A stretch of DNA of 64,000 nucleotides from positions 434,001 through 498,000 of the forward strand of contig CADEHE010000002.1 in assembly GCA_902826775.1 (NCBI GenBank), given 5' to 3'. Source of the DNA: an uncultured Pseudomonadota bacterium. Its GTDB lineage: Bacteria; Pseudomonadota; Gammaproteobacteria; Burkholderiales; JALYOK01. This document shows, piece by piece, positions 42,984-50,834 of the stretch. The notes beneath the pieces are model-generated. The model searched no databases. It was not told the origin of the DNA and was given only the letters and a program-made list of their open reading frames with translations. Both the position numbers and the translations under genes were made by a program. Numbering within the stretch: the first letter of the stretch is position 1; every line of letters begins with the position of its first letter.

Positions 42984-44429
42984 ATGCGAGCATCCCTCCC
43001 GCGCCTCATCGCCTGCCTATGCTTGGTGCTTGCCTGCGCCGCCCACGCGGAAGAAGCCTACGACCTGGTCCTCGCCAATGGCCGCGTCATCGACCCGGAA
43101 ACCAAGCTCGACGCCGCACGCAACGTGGGCATCCGCGGCGGCAGCATTGCCGCCGTCAGCGAGCAGGCATTGGTCGGCAAGGAAACGCTCGACGCGCGCA
43201 ACCTCGTCGTCGCACCCGGCTTCATCGAACTGCATTGGCACGGGCGTGACCCCGCCAGCGACCTGTATCAAGCGATGGACGGCGTCACGACCTGGTTCGA
43301 GCTCGAGGTTGGTACCGACGACGTCGAGGCGTGGTATGCGAAGCGTGCCGGCAAGTCGCTGCTCAACCACGGCGTGGCCATCGGCCACATGCCGGTGCGC
43401 ATGGCGCTCTATGGCGATAGCGGCGACTTTTTGCCGGCGGACAAAGCGATCGAAGCGCGCGGCGACGACGCCAAACTCGCGGAGATCAAGGCGCGTATCG
43501 AACGCGGCTTGCAACAAGGCGCGGTCGCGGTGGGCATGGGATTGGCCTACACGCCCGGCGCGCCGACCTGGGAACCGCTGGAAGTCTTTCGCGTCGCCGC
43601 TGCCTACCAAGCGCCGGTGTTCGTGCACATACGCGGCGCGTCGAGCGCAGCGGGAGCGAACGCAGACCGCGAAGCCGGGCTGCTGGAAGTCATCGCGCAT
43701 TCCGCCGTTAGCGGTGCGCCGCTGCATGTCGCGCACATCCAAAGCAGCGGCCAGGCCTCCACCGCGCGCATGCTCGATATCATCGCCGAAGCGCGCCGCA
43801 ACGGCGTCGACGTCAGCACCGAGTGCTACCCCTACACCGCGGGCGCGACGCGCATCGAATCGTACTTGTTCGCCAGTTGGAACGACAAACCTGAGAGCGA
43901 ATACCAGAAGCTGCAGTGGTCCGCTACCGGCGAGCGGCTGACCAAAGAAAGCTTTCTGCGCTATCGCAAGCAAGGCGGTCTGGTGCTAATCCACGCCAAC
44001 ACGCCGGCGGTAGTCGATGCCGCGGTGGCGCACCCGCTCACTATCATCGCCAGCGATGGCTTCGACGTCTACCCAGGCAACGGTCATCCGCGCTCTGCCG
44101 GCACCTTCGCGCGCGTGCTCGGACAGCATGTGCGCGAACGCGGTTTGTTGCAGCTGCCCGAGGCGATCAAGAAAATGACGCTTATGCCGGCGCAACGCCT
44201 CGAAGCGCGCGTACCGTCGATGAAACGCAAAGGCCGGCTGCAGATCGGCGCCGATGCAGACATCACGATATTTGACCCGGCCACGATCATCGACACCGCA
44301 ACGTACGAGAAGCCTGCCTCATACGCGCAAGGCGTGCGTCACGTGCTTGTCGGCGGTATATTTGTAGTGCGCGCGGGCGCCGCCATCAAAGGCATAACGC
44401 CGGGTCAAGCTGTCCGCGCAGGGCGATAG
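42984..44429 (+). CDS. Exported D-aminoacylase-like amidohydrolase
   Basis: A 481-residue amidohydrolase with a signal peptide (MRASLPRLIACLCLVLACAAHA). The domain begins YDLVLANGRVIDPETKLDA; metal ligands are in PGFIELHWHGRDP (HxH), FVHIRGAS, LHVAHIQSSG and the late ASDGFDVYPGNGHPRSAGTFAR, the pattern of N-acyl-D-amino-acid deacylases. The GVTT stretch reads GVTTWFELEVG where classical D-aminoacylases have a metal-bridging Cys. It should act in the periplasm on N-acyl-D-amino acids or peptides. The ATG at 42984 is chosen because of the signal peptide. It is the last gene of the D-amino-acid-like run. Confidence 0.83.
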   Translation: MRASLPRLIACLCLVLACAAHAEEAYDLVLANGRVIDPETKLDAARNVGIRGGSIAAVSEQALVGKETLDARNLVVAPGFIELHWHGRDPASDLYQAMDGVTTWFELEVGTDDVEAWYAKRAGKSLLNHGVAIGHMPVRMALYGDSGDFLPADKAIEARGDDAKLAEIKARIERGLQQGAVAVGMGLAYTPGAPTWEPLEVFRVAAAYQAPVFVHIRGASSAAGANADREAGLLEVIAHSAVSGAPLHVAHIQSSGQASTARMLDIIAEARRNGVDVSTECYPYTAGATRIESYLFASWNDKPESEYQKLQWSATGERLTKESFLRYRKQGGLVLIHANTPAVVDAAVAHPLTIIASDGFDVYPGNGHPRSAGTFARVLGQHVRERGLLQLPEAIKKMTLMPAQRLEARVPSMKRKGRLQIGADADITIFDPATIIDTATYEKPASYAQGVRHVLVGGIFVVRAGAAIKGITPGQAVRAGR

Positions 44430-44434
44430 AAGGG

Positions 44435-45052
44435 TTACACGCCCGAAAGGGCGCGCACGTCGTCGCTCAACTCCTCGCTCAAGTGAACTGTGCAATTCAC
44501 TAGGCTTGTGGGATACGGCGCCTGCGCCGCGAAAATCGTCAGCGAGGCGTTGCCGATGCGATGGGGCCGCGCGACGCCCTGCGGCAGCGCCAGATGCTGC
44601 TCAAGCATGGTCTGAATGACGAGGCCGTGCGTCACGACCACCAAGCTACCCTTAGCGCTCGCACGCCGCTCGCATAGCAGCGCCAAAGCGGCGGCAACGC
44701 GTGCACGAAATACCGCCATCGATTCCCCGCCCGTCGGAGCTTCTTGCATCACCAGCGGATCGAAATCGAGTGAATCGTACGCCCGGCCGCGCAAGTCACC
44801 GAAATTGCGTTCCTGCAGCAGCGCAGCTTGATCCACATCGTGACCACTCGCCGCGGCAATGGCTTGCGCTGTTTCGAGGGCTCGGCCAAGGTCGCTGCTG
44901 ACTATTGCGCCGATATCCATGCCTGTCAGGCGTTGCGCAACAGCCTGCGCCTGCAAGCGTCCGCGCTCACTCAACGGCGTATCCGGTGGTTGCAGCACGC
45001 GCGCCGCGTTGAGCGGCGTTTCGCCATGGCGCACCAGTACGATTGCGTTCAT
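44435..45052 (-). CDS. Histidine phosphatase family protein (phosphoglycerate-mutase-like)
   Basis: A 205-residue histidine phosphatase: the phosphohistidine motif is LVRHGETPLNAARVLQ near the start, then LSERGRLQAQAVAQRL, SSDLGRALETAQAIA, and the second catalytic His in VVTHGLVIQTML. It is of the GpmB/CobC type; the substrate may be a sugar phosphate or a cobalamin-type phosphate. ATG 45052 is chosen because family members start 4-6 residues before LVRHGE; an ATG at 45061 is possible. Its end lies 5 bases from the convergent amidohydrolase end. Confidence 0.88.
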   Translation of the reverse strand: MNAIVLVRHGETPLNAARVLQPPDTPLSERGRLQAQAVAQRLTGMDIGAIVSSDLGRALETAQAIAAASGHDVDQAALLQERNFGDLRGRAYDSLDFDPLVMQEAPTGGESMAVFRARVAAALALLCERRASAKGSLVVVTHGLVIQTMLEQHLALPQGVARPHRIGNASLTIFAAQAPYPTSLVNCTVHLSEELSDDVRALSGV

Positions 45053-45132
45053 AGCGCGCATTGTTTACGCAAACACCGCGCTCTGGCAACTTCTTTCGGA
45101 AAAGTTGGTTGCTGCCAGAAAATCAAGGCGCA

Positions 45133-45546
45133 CTATCGCGCCATTTCCTTGCAGCTTAGAAAGTATGGCGCCAGCGCCGCACCGTAGCGAAAATCACTGA
45201 ATTCGCAAGGATGCTCGAATTCGCCGTAGCACTCGGCGCCCGATTCCAGCGGACAGTAGCGCTTGCCATAACGCAATGCCAGGGGCACAAACTGCACCGC
45301 GCTTTCTTGTCCCTCCGGCCGAGCCACCAAATCGCCTTGCGCGGACTTCATTATCACCATGGCATAGGGAAAATGGGCCGGACTGTCCGCGCAGCTGCAG
45401 AAATGCGATTCAGTAATAGCGCTGGGAACGGACTCTCCCCCGGTCGCCGCTGCGGCAAATAGCAAGCACATCAGCCAAGCGGCGGGCAGCGTCCGAACTC
45501 TTGCCGCTCTGCGCAATGTTCTCACACCTAACGCGCCGTCTCTCAC
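45133..45546 (-). CDS. Small exported Cys-rich protein of unknown function
   Basis: A 137-residue protein with an N-terminal signal-like segment (LPAAWLMCLLFAAAATGG) and six cysteines after it (SHFCSCADSP, KRYCPLESGAECYG, HPCEFSDF, FLSCKEM), a number fit for disulfides in the periplasm. The start is GTG 45546, whose overlap with the stop of the upstream redoxin gene (GTGA) suggests translational coupling. Placed after dsbD and a redoxin, it may be a substrate or helper of that thiol system. Family not recognised. Confidence 0.6.
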   Translation of the reverse strand: MRDGALGVRTLRRAARVRTLPAAWLMCLLFAAAATGGESVPSAITESHFCSCADSPAHFPYAMVIMKSAQGDLVARPEGQESAVQFVPLALRYGKRYCPLESGAECYGEFEHPCEFSDFRYGAALAPYFLSCKEMAR

Positions 45547-46154
45547 TGCTTGTACTTAACGCTGCAGCCGTACGGGCTCGTGCTGGCTTCGCTCACCGCT
45601 TTGCCGGCCTTGATCTCTTCGATCGCCGCAGCGACGAAGTTCTTGGCGGTTTTCACGTCGCTTTCGCTCGCGCTCGGAACATCGTCGATCGCGCCGACGT
45701 AGGCTAGCTTGCCGCTCGCGTCGACGATATACATATGCGGCGTGGTGCGCGCGCCGTAGGCTTTGCCGACTTTGCCTTCGACATCAAGCAAGTAGCGCGC
45801 GGGCGCGGCGCCGTGCTGCTTGGAGAATTCGTTGAGCTGCTTGCCGGTCATGTAATCGGAGTGTCCTTCGGTGGTGGAATTGACCGTGAGCCACACCACG
45901 TCCTTCGCATACTTCTTCTGCAGCGCCGGCATGTTGCCGCTGCGGTAGTGCTTCATGACGAACGGGCAGCCGGGATTGCTCCACTCGAGCACGACGACTT
46001 TGCCTTTGTAGTCGGCGAGATTGACTTGCTTGCCGTTGGTGTCGGCGAGTGTGAAGCTCGGCGCGGGTTGACCGACAACGGCGGCCGCCTGGGCGACGGT
46101 TGCGCAGAAAGCGAGCGTTGCAGCAGCGAGTAGTCGTTTCACTTTGCTCTCCAT
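45543..46154 (-). CDS. Exported redoxin (AhpC/TSA, thioredoxin-like)
   Basis: A 203-residue protein with a signal peptide (to about AAAVVGQPAP) and an AhpC/TSA thioredoxin fold. The active-site region is VVLEWSNPGCPFVMKHY with a single Cys rather than CxxC, and a second Cys stands near the C-terminus (YGCSVKYK). It also has RTTPHMYIVDASGKLAYVG. It likely acts as a periplasmic thiol peroxidase or reductase fed by the DsbD-like protein encoded 4 bases upstream. ATG 46154 is given; GTG 46142 with a better ribosome site (GGAGA) is an alternative. Confidence 0.82.
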   Translation of the reverse strand: MESKVKRLLAAATLAFCATVAQAAAVVGQPAPSFTLADTNGKQVNLADYKGKVVVLEWSNPGCPFVMKHYRSGNMPALQKKYAKDVVWLTVNSTTEGHSDYMTGKQLNEFSKQHGAAPARYLLDVEGKVGKAYGARTTPHMYIVDASGKLAYVGAIDDVPSASESDVKTAKNFVAAAIEEIKAGKAVSEASTSPYGCSVKYKQ

Positions 46155-46158
46155 TTCA

Positions 46159-48318
46159 CTAGTTGGATGAAGACGCGCGCGCGGTGTTGGCTGCGGGCAC
46201 GGCGTTTTGCAATGCTTGCAGAACGATGTTCGGCGTCAAAACCTCCGGCAGCAACTGCGGCGGCGCAGCAGTATCGGGCGGATACAGCGCGTACACCGGC
46301 ACGGCGTTGCGGCCCAGTTCGGCAAGCGCCTGCGTGATCGCCGGATCTTGCGTGGTCCAATCGGCGCGCAGCAACGCGACGTCGCGCTTGGCAAACTCCT
46401 GCATTACTTCGCTGCGATTCAGCGCGATGCGCTTGTTTACTTGGCAGGTGATGCACCACGCCGCGGTGAAATCGACGAACACCGGCTTGCCCTGCGCGCG
46501 CGACGCGGCGACCCTTTCTTGCGACCACGCTTGCCAGGCGCCGTCATTCGCCGCCGCCAAGTTAGCGCCGGGTTGCAGCTTGTTGGGCCACGCCGTGGCC
46601 AAACCGGCCGCCGCGATCAGCGCGGAGATCGCGATCGGCAGCGCTTTGCCAGAGAGCGAGGCGCGTCCGTACAGCCACGCCGCAATGCCGAGCAGCAGCA
46701 AGCCGAGCAGCACGCGCAGCACCGCGTCGTTGCCCGCTTGCGCACCGAGGACCCAAATCAACCAAATCACCGTCGCGTACAGCGGAAACGCCATCACTTG
46801 CTTAAACGTTTCCATCCAGCGCCCGGGTTTCGGCAGGAAGCGCAGCCACCGCGGGTACCACGACAGCAGCACCACCGGCGCGGCCAAGCCGAGGGCGAGC
46901 GCGGCGAAGATGATCAGCGTGGCCGGCGCGGGCTGCGCGAGCGTGTAGCCGATGGCGGCGCCCATGAATGGCGCGGTGCACGGTGTGGCCACCGCCGTGG
47001 CGAGCAAGCCGGAGACGAACGCATCGCCATGGGCGCTCTTGCCCGCGACGCTGCCGGCGAGGCGTTGCGCACTCGCCCCGACTTCGAACACGCCGGACAA
47101 ATTCAGCGCCAGCAAGAAAAACAAACACGCCAGCAGTGTCACGAACAGCGGCGACTGTAACTGAAAACCCCAACCGATTTGCGCGCCGCCCGCGCGCAAC
47201 GCCAACATCGCGCCCGCCAGAACCAAGAACGCCACCAACACGCCGAGCGCGAACATCAAACCCTGAGAGCGCAGCGCGCGCGGCGCATCGTGCGCGCGCT
47301 GGACGAAGCTCATGACCTTGATGCCCAGCACCGGGAACACGCACGGCATAAGGTTAAGGATCAAGCCGCCGATGAAGGCGAAGACGAGAGCCACCCACAG
47401 ACTCGGCGGCAGCGCGCCGTTGGGCGCGCTCGACGCGACCGGGGCAGCGACGACTTCGGCCGCGTTGGCGGCCAATGCCGGCAAACTCGCTGCGAGGGCC
47501 ACATCAAACGCCACTGCCTTGCCGGCGCCCCAGCCCGGTTCGGCGACGAGCACGCCCGCTATCGTGGAGAAATTCTTCGGCGGCGCATCCGCAAGCGGCA
47601 CCCGCAGCCGATAAGCGTCGCCGTCGCGCAGCAGCTTCTGCGAAGCGGCGTGTTGAATCACATCGCCGCGTTCGGGGTAAAACTCGAGGCGCGTAAGTTG
47701 GGGTGCGGGCGCACTCTGGGTGGTGATACGCAGATCGAGCAAACCTTCTGCGCTCGATGCTTCGACTTTGAAATTGCTCAGCGCTTGCGGCAACGCCACG
47801 CGCGCCGCCGCAAATTTAGCTTGCTGCGCGGAATCGACCGGCGGCTCGCCTACAGTCACCGGCAGTGTAAGCGATAGCTGTGCGTGTTCTGGAATGCAAA
47901 CGTCCTTGCACACCAGCCAATCGGCGCGCGCATTGAGCGCTACTTGCTCGCCAGGTTTGAGCCCCGCCGGCGCTTGCAACTGCGTCAGCAGCAACACTTC
48001 GCCTTCATAGCCGAAATTGGTGAGCGGACCGGTCGGCAACCGCTTGGGATGCGGCCACTGGATCGCGCCCGCTTCGAACCCCGGCGGCAGTTGCCACGCG
48101 ATCTTGGTCGGCAGACCGGAATCGCCGGGATTCTTCCAATAAGTGTGCCAGTGCTCGATCATCTTCAGGCGCAGCGCCACGGTGAAACTCGAACCCGGCG
48201 CAAGCCCTACGCGCTCGGTCACGAGTTCGGCTTCGACGTGGTCGGTCTTCACCGAGGCAGCATAGGCCGCCGCGCTAGCGAGCAGCAGAAGCAAGGCGTG
48301 GAGAAAGCGCTGGAGCAT
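46159..48318 (-). CDS. Thiol:disulfide interchange protein DsbD family (ScsB-like)
   Basis: A 719-residue membrane protein. It has a signal peptide (1-20), an N-terminal periplasmic domain with Cys137 and Cys141 (WLVCKDVCIPEHA), a DsbD membrane domain of about eight helices (MPCVFPVLGIKVMSF, then TPCTAPFMGAAIGY with the central cysteines) and a C-terminal thioredoxin domain with CITC (622-625) in DFTAAWCITCQVNKR. It moves electrons from cytoplasmic thioredoxin to periplasmic proteins. The large N-terminal domain is of the ScsB/DsbD-2 type. ATG 48318 is chosen for its signal peptide. The next gene, an exported redoxin, is 4 bases downstream and is a natural electron acceptor. Confidence 0.9.
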   Translation of the reverse strand: MLQRFLHALLLLLASAAAYAASVKTDHVEAELVTERVGLAPGSSFTVALRLKMIEHWHTYWKNPGDSGLPTKIAWQLPPGFEAGAIQWPHPKRLPTGPLTNFGYEGEVLLLTQLQAPAGLKPGEQVALNARADWLVCKDVCIPEHAQLSLTLPVTVGEPPVDSAQQAKFAAARVALPQALSNFKVEASSAEGLLDLRITTQSAPAPQLTRLEFYPERGDVIQHAASQKLLRDGDAYRLRVPLADAPPKNFSTIAGVLVAEPGWGAGKAVAFDVALAASLPALAANAAEVVAAPVASSAPNGALPPSLWVALVFAFIGGLILNLMPCVFPVLGIKVMSFVQRAHDAPRALRSQGLMFALGVLVAFLVLAGAMLALRAGGAQIGWGFQLQSPLFVTLLACLFFLLALNLSGVFEVGASAQRLAGSVAGKSAHGDAFVSGLLATAVATPCTAPFMGAAIGYTLAQPAPATLIIFAALALGLAAPVVLLSWYPRWLRFLPKPGRWMETFKQVMAFPLYATVIWLIWVLGAQAGNDAVLRVLLGLLLLGIAAWLYGRASLSGKALPIAISALIAAAGLATAWPNKLQPGANLAAANDGAWQAWSQERVAASRAQGKPVFVDFTAAWCITCQVNKRIALNRSEVMQEFAKRDVALLRADWTTQDPAITQALAELGRNAVPVYALYPPDTAAPPQLLPEVLTPNIVLQALQNAVPAANTARASSSN

Positions 48319-48409
48319 GGAAACGGCCTGGGAAAGCTTAATGATAGAGCAATGGCGTGTGGGAAAGTTCACGGCCCACCTTTGCTTACGCAGGCATGGT
48401 TCGTCATCT

Positions 48410-49123
48410 TCACCCTAGCATCGCCCGCTCGAGAAATTCACTCACGACCTGCGCGGCCTCTCGCGGCGCCACTTGCAACAAAAAATGCGGCGTGTCGAAC
48501 TCCATAATCTCCGTCTGCGGCGCAAGTTGTTTGACCAGTTCCGCTTGCGCCGGCGGCACGAGGCGGTCGTGGCGCGCTCGCAGATACAAGATCGGCGCGC
48601 CGACTTGTTGCAACTGTTTTGTGACATTGATCGAGAGTGCGGCCTTGACGCGCGCGCGCCACACTTCGGGGGCAAGCTTGGCGGAGACGGCGAGCAGCTG
48701 GTTCATCAAACCCGCATCTTGCGTGTCACCGAGAAAGTAATCGACGATCAAACGCTTAGGCAGCAAATCGATCGGCACGAAATCGACCAGCGCGCGTAGC
48801 TGACTCAGCGCCGGCACCGGATTGTGCGCGAAGGAGCACGACAGAACCAAGGCACGCGCCCAGCGAGCATGCTCAGGGGCAGCCGCAAGCATGATCGCGA
48901 GCGGACCGGAAAAGGATTCGCCGAGAATCGCGTACGGCCGATCGCGCGGTAAATCCGCGACCACGCGCTCGGCGAGCGCTTCATAGCCAAGCGCCTGATC
49001 GGCGGGAAAGCGTTGGACCAGCGGCTCGATGTTCGCACCAAGCTGCGTGGCGAAATCCGCGAACAGTTCGCCGGAACCGTCCATGCCGGGTAACAAAACT
49101 AGTGGAATTTTTGCATTACTCAA
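48410..49123 (-). CDS. Alpha/beta hydrolase
   Basis: A 237-residue cytoplasmic alpha/beta hydrolase of the MhpC/BioH type: PLVLLPGMDGSGELFADF (oxyanion), nucleophile ILGESFSGPLAIML (GESFSG), Asp in YLRARHDRLVPP and the His in FDTPHFLLQVAP. No signal peptide. The substrate is not known. It is transcribed leftwards toward dsbD with 91 bases between, so cotranscription is possible, and it diverges from the thiolase-like gene. Confidence 0.84.
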   Translation of the reverse strand: MSNAKIPLVLLPGMDGSGELFADFATQLGANIEPLVQRFPADQALGYEALAERVVADLPRDRPYAILGESFSGPLAIMLAAAPEHARWARALVLSCSFAHNPVPALSQLRALVDFVPIDLLPKRLIVDYFLGDTQDAGLMNQLLAVSAKLAPEVWRARVKAALSINVTKQLQQVGAPILYLRARHDRLVPPAQAELVKQLAPQTEIMEFDTPHFLLQVAPREAAQVVSEFLERAMLG

Positions 49124-49264
49124 TTAGGTATCGCTATAAGATCAGGACTAATAGCCACTTTCCACGATATTCAATTGGCAGTATACAAGAACACCCACTC
49201 GATGGGCTTCCGCCGCGCGGCTGACACCCGTATGCTTGCATAAAGCAACGACACTAACCCAGCC

Positions 49265-50398
49265 ATGGCCTACCTCACCAGCGCCGGCAACACACGCTTC
49301 GGCAGATGCCCCGGCGAAACCACGCTCACTTTGATGGCGCAGGCCGCCACGCGCGCGCTCGAACGCACTGACTTAAAGCGCGCCGATATCGACGGCGTGC
49401 TCACCGCGTATTCGAGCACGCTGCCGCATTTCATGCTCGGCACGTTATTCGCCGAATACTACGGTTTGCAGCCCCGCTATTGCCACGCCATGCAAGTGGG
49501 CGGCGCGACCGGGTTCGCCATGGTGATGCTCGCAGCGCGCCTGGTCGACGCGGGCGAATGCGACAACATTTTGGTCGTCGCCGGCGAGAATCGTCTCACC
49601 GGTCAAAGCCGCGACAGCGCGGTGCAGAGCCTCGCGCAAGTGGGCCACGCGGATTTCGAGCTACCGTTCGGCGCGACCATTCCCGCGTACTACGGCTTGG
49701 TGGCGAGCCGCTACATGCACGAATTCAAGGTCGACGCGCCCGAACTCGCCGAACTCGCCGTGCTGATGCGCCGCCATGCGAGCACGCACCCGGATGCGCA
49801 GATGCGCGAACCGATCACGGTCGATGATGTGGTGAACTCGAAAGTCATCGCCGCGCCGCTGCGCTTGCTCGATTGTTGCTTGATTTCGGATGGCGGGGTC
49901 GCGTTCGTCGTATCGAAACAGCCACGCGCGGCGGAGCGGATCGAAATCATCGGTGCCGCGCAGGCGCACACACATCAGCACGTGAGCAGCGCGCCAAGTC
50001 TCACTCACTTCGGCGCAGCGGATTCGTCCACGCGCGCGATGCAGCAAGCAAGGATTTCGCACAATGATGTCGACTATCTTGCGATTTACGATTCGTTCAC
50101 CATCACCCTGGCGATACTGCTGGAGGAAATCGGCTTCGCCGAACGCGGCGCTGCGGGCGCGATGGCGCGCGACGGCATCTTTAGTACTAGCGGCAAATTG
50201 CCCATGAACACGCACGGCGGTTTGCTCTCCTTCGGTCATTCCGGCGCCGGCGGCGCGATGGCGCATCTGGCGGAAACGTGGGTACAAATGGCGGGACTTG
50301 CGGGCGCACGGCAGATACGCCAGCCAAGCGTGGCGCTCGTGCACGGCGACGGCGGTGTATTGTCGTCGCATGTGAGTTTGGTGTTGCAACGCAAGTGA
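49265..50398 (+). CDS. Thiolase-like protein lacking the nucleophilic Cys
   Basis: A 377-residue thiolase-fold protein of the SCP2/lipid-transfer group. The usual NxxCASG nucleophile region reads HAMQVGGATGFAM, with Gly at the Cys position. Later parts are DVDYLAIYDSFTITLAILLE and NTHGGLLSFGHSGAGG, as in the DUF35-associated group that includes the steroid side-chain retro-aldolase Ltp2. So it is more likely an aldolase or a non-standard C-C lyase than a classical acetyl-CoA acetyltransferase. A DUF35 protein, the usual partner, is encoded at 53709-54080 on the same strand. Confidence 0.83.
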   Translation: MAYLTSAGNTRFGRCPGETTLTLMAQAATRALERTDLKRADIDGVLTAYSSTLPHFMLGTLFAEYYGLQPRYCHAMQVGGATGFAMVMLAARLVDAGECDNILVVAGENRLTGQSRDSAVQSLAQVGHADFELPFGATIPAYYGLVASRYMHEFKVDAPELAELAVLMRRHASTHPDAQMREPITVDDVVNSKVIAAPLRLLDCCLISDGGVAFVVSKQPRAAERIEIIGAAQAHTHQHVSSAPSLTHFGAADSSTRAMQQARISHNDVDYLAIYDSFTITLAILLEEIGFAERGAAGAMARDGIFSTSGKLPMNTHGGLLSFGHSGAGGAMAHLAETWVQMAGLAGARQIRQPSVALVHGDGGVLSSHVSLVLQRK

Positions 50399-50435
50399 GC
50401 ACAAGTAAGCGCAAATGAGCGTGGATACGATTCCT

Positions 50436-50500
50436 CCGTTCGCGGTGAGCCTGTCGAAGCGCACTAATCAGCTGGCCCTCGACAGGCTCAGGCCGGACGG
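50436..50500. repeat. Inverted repeat of the GAGCCTGTCGA type
   Basis: Left arm 50436-50460 (CCGTTCGCGGTGAGCCTGTCG...) and right arm 50476-50500 pair with few mismatches around a 15-base loop. The CCGTTCG-GAGCCTGTCGAAGG word is a widely scattered intergenic repeat of proteobacterial genomes and forms a strong hairpin. It lies after the thiolase-like gene and may act as its terminator-like element. Confidence 0.7.
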
Positions 50501-50569
50501 TTGAGGCAATGGTGCGAGCTGCTCAATGCCCTAGAGCAGCCCGCTTTCGCTGCCCAAAACGAGAATCCA

Positions 50570-50677
50570 ATGAACACCTCCGTCGCCCGAATAACCGTCT
50601 CGCTCTCGACCAACTTGCGCTTGCTCGGCGAGCGTGTCTCCGTCAGTACCGGCGTGCGCGATCATCACAGCACGTAG
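50570..50677 (+). pseudogene. Remnant of the 5-prime end of the FAD-oxidase gene
   Basis: A 35-residue frame from ATG 50570 to TAG 50675-50677. It aligns without gaps to the first 36 residues of the FAD oxidase encoded at 50835: both start MN and both contain STGVRDHHS, with the core SLSTNLRLLGERVSVSTGVR facing ALDELARLFADRFTTSTGVR. The upstream bases also match (AACGAGAA before each start). After the HHS motif the copy ends in a stop. This is a truncated, diverged duplicate, not a working gene. Confidence 0.75.
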
Positions 50678-50680
50678 GGA

Positions 50681-50769
50681 GCAATCCCATTGCGCCGAAT
50701 CGTCACGGCCCGTTTTCAGATTAAAGTTGTCGAGATCGTTGCCCGCCCCATTCGGCGCAATGGGATTGC
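50681..50769. repeat. Inverted pair of REP-like hairpins
   Basis: Left arm 50681-50700 and right arm 50750-50769 are perfect 20-bp inverse complements (GCAATCCCATTGCGCCGAAT), 49 bases apart. Each arm is itself part of a small hairpin of the form GGCGCAA-TGGGA-TTGCGCC. This is the structure of a BIME (two REPs in inverse orientation). It stands directly between the gene remnant and the intact FAD-oxidase gene. Confidence 0.75.
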
Positions 50770-50834
50770 GCCCCACACTCGTGCACCCCGGCGCGCGCTA
50801 AAATGACTCTTTTGCCGCCTCCAACGAGAACCAC

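Larger units (their letters stand above)
50399..50834. other. Repeat-rich intergenic region
   Basis: This stretch of 436 bases between the thiolase-like and FAD-oxidase genes has no intact gene. It holds an inverted repeat (50436-50500), a 36-codon remnant of the 5-prime end of the FAD-oxidase gene (50570-50677) and a pair of REP-like hairpins (50681-50769), each listed separately. Confidence 0.8.
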
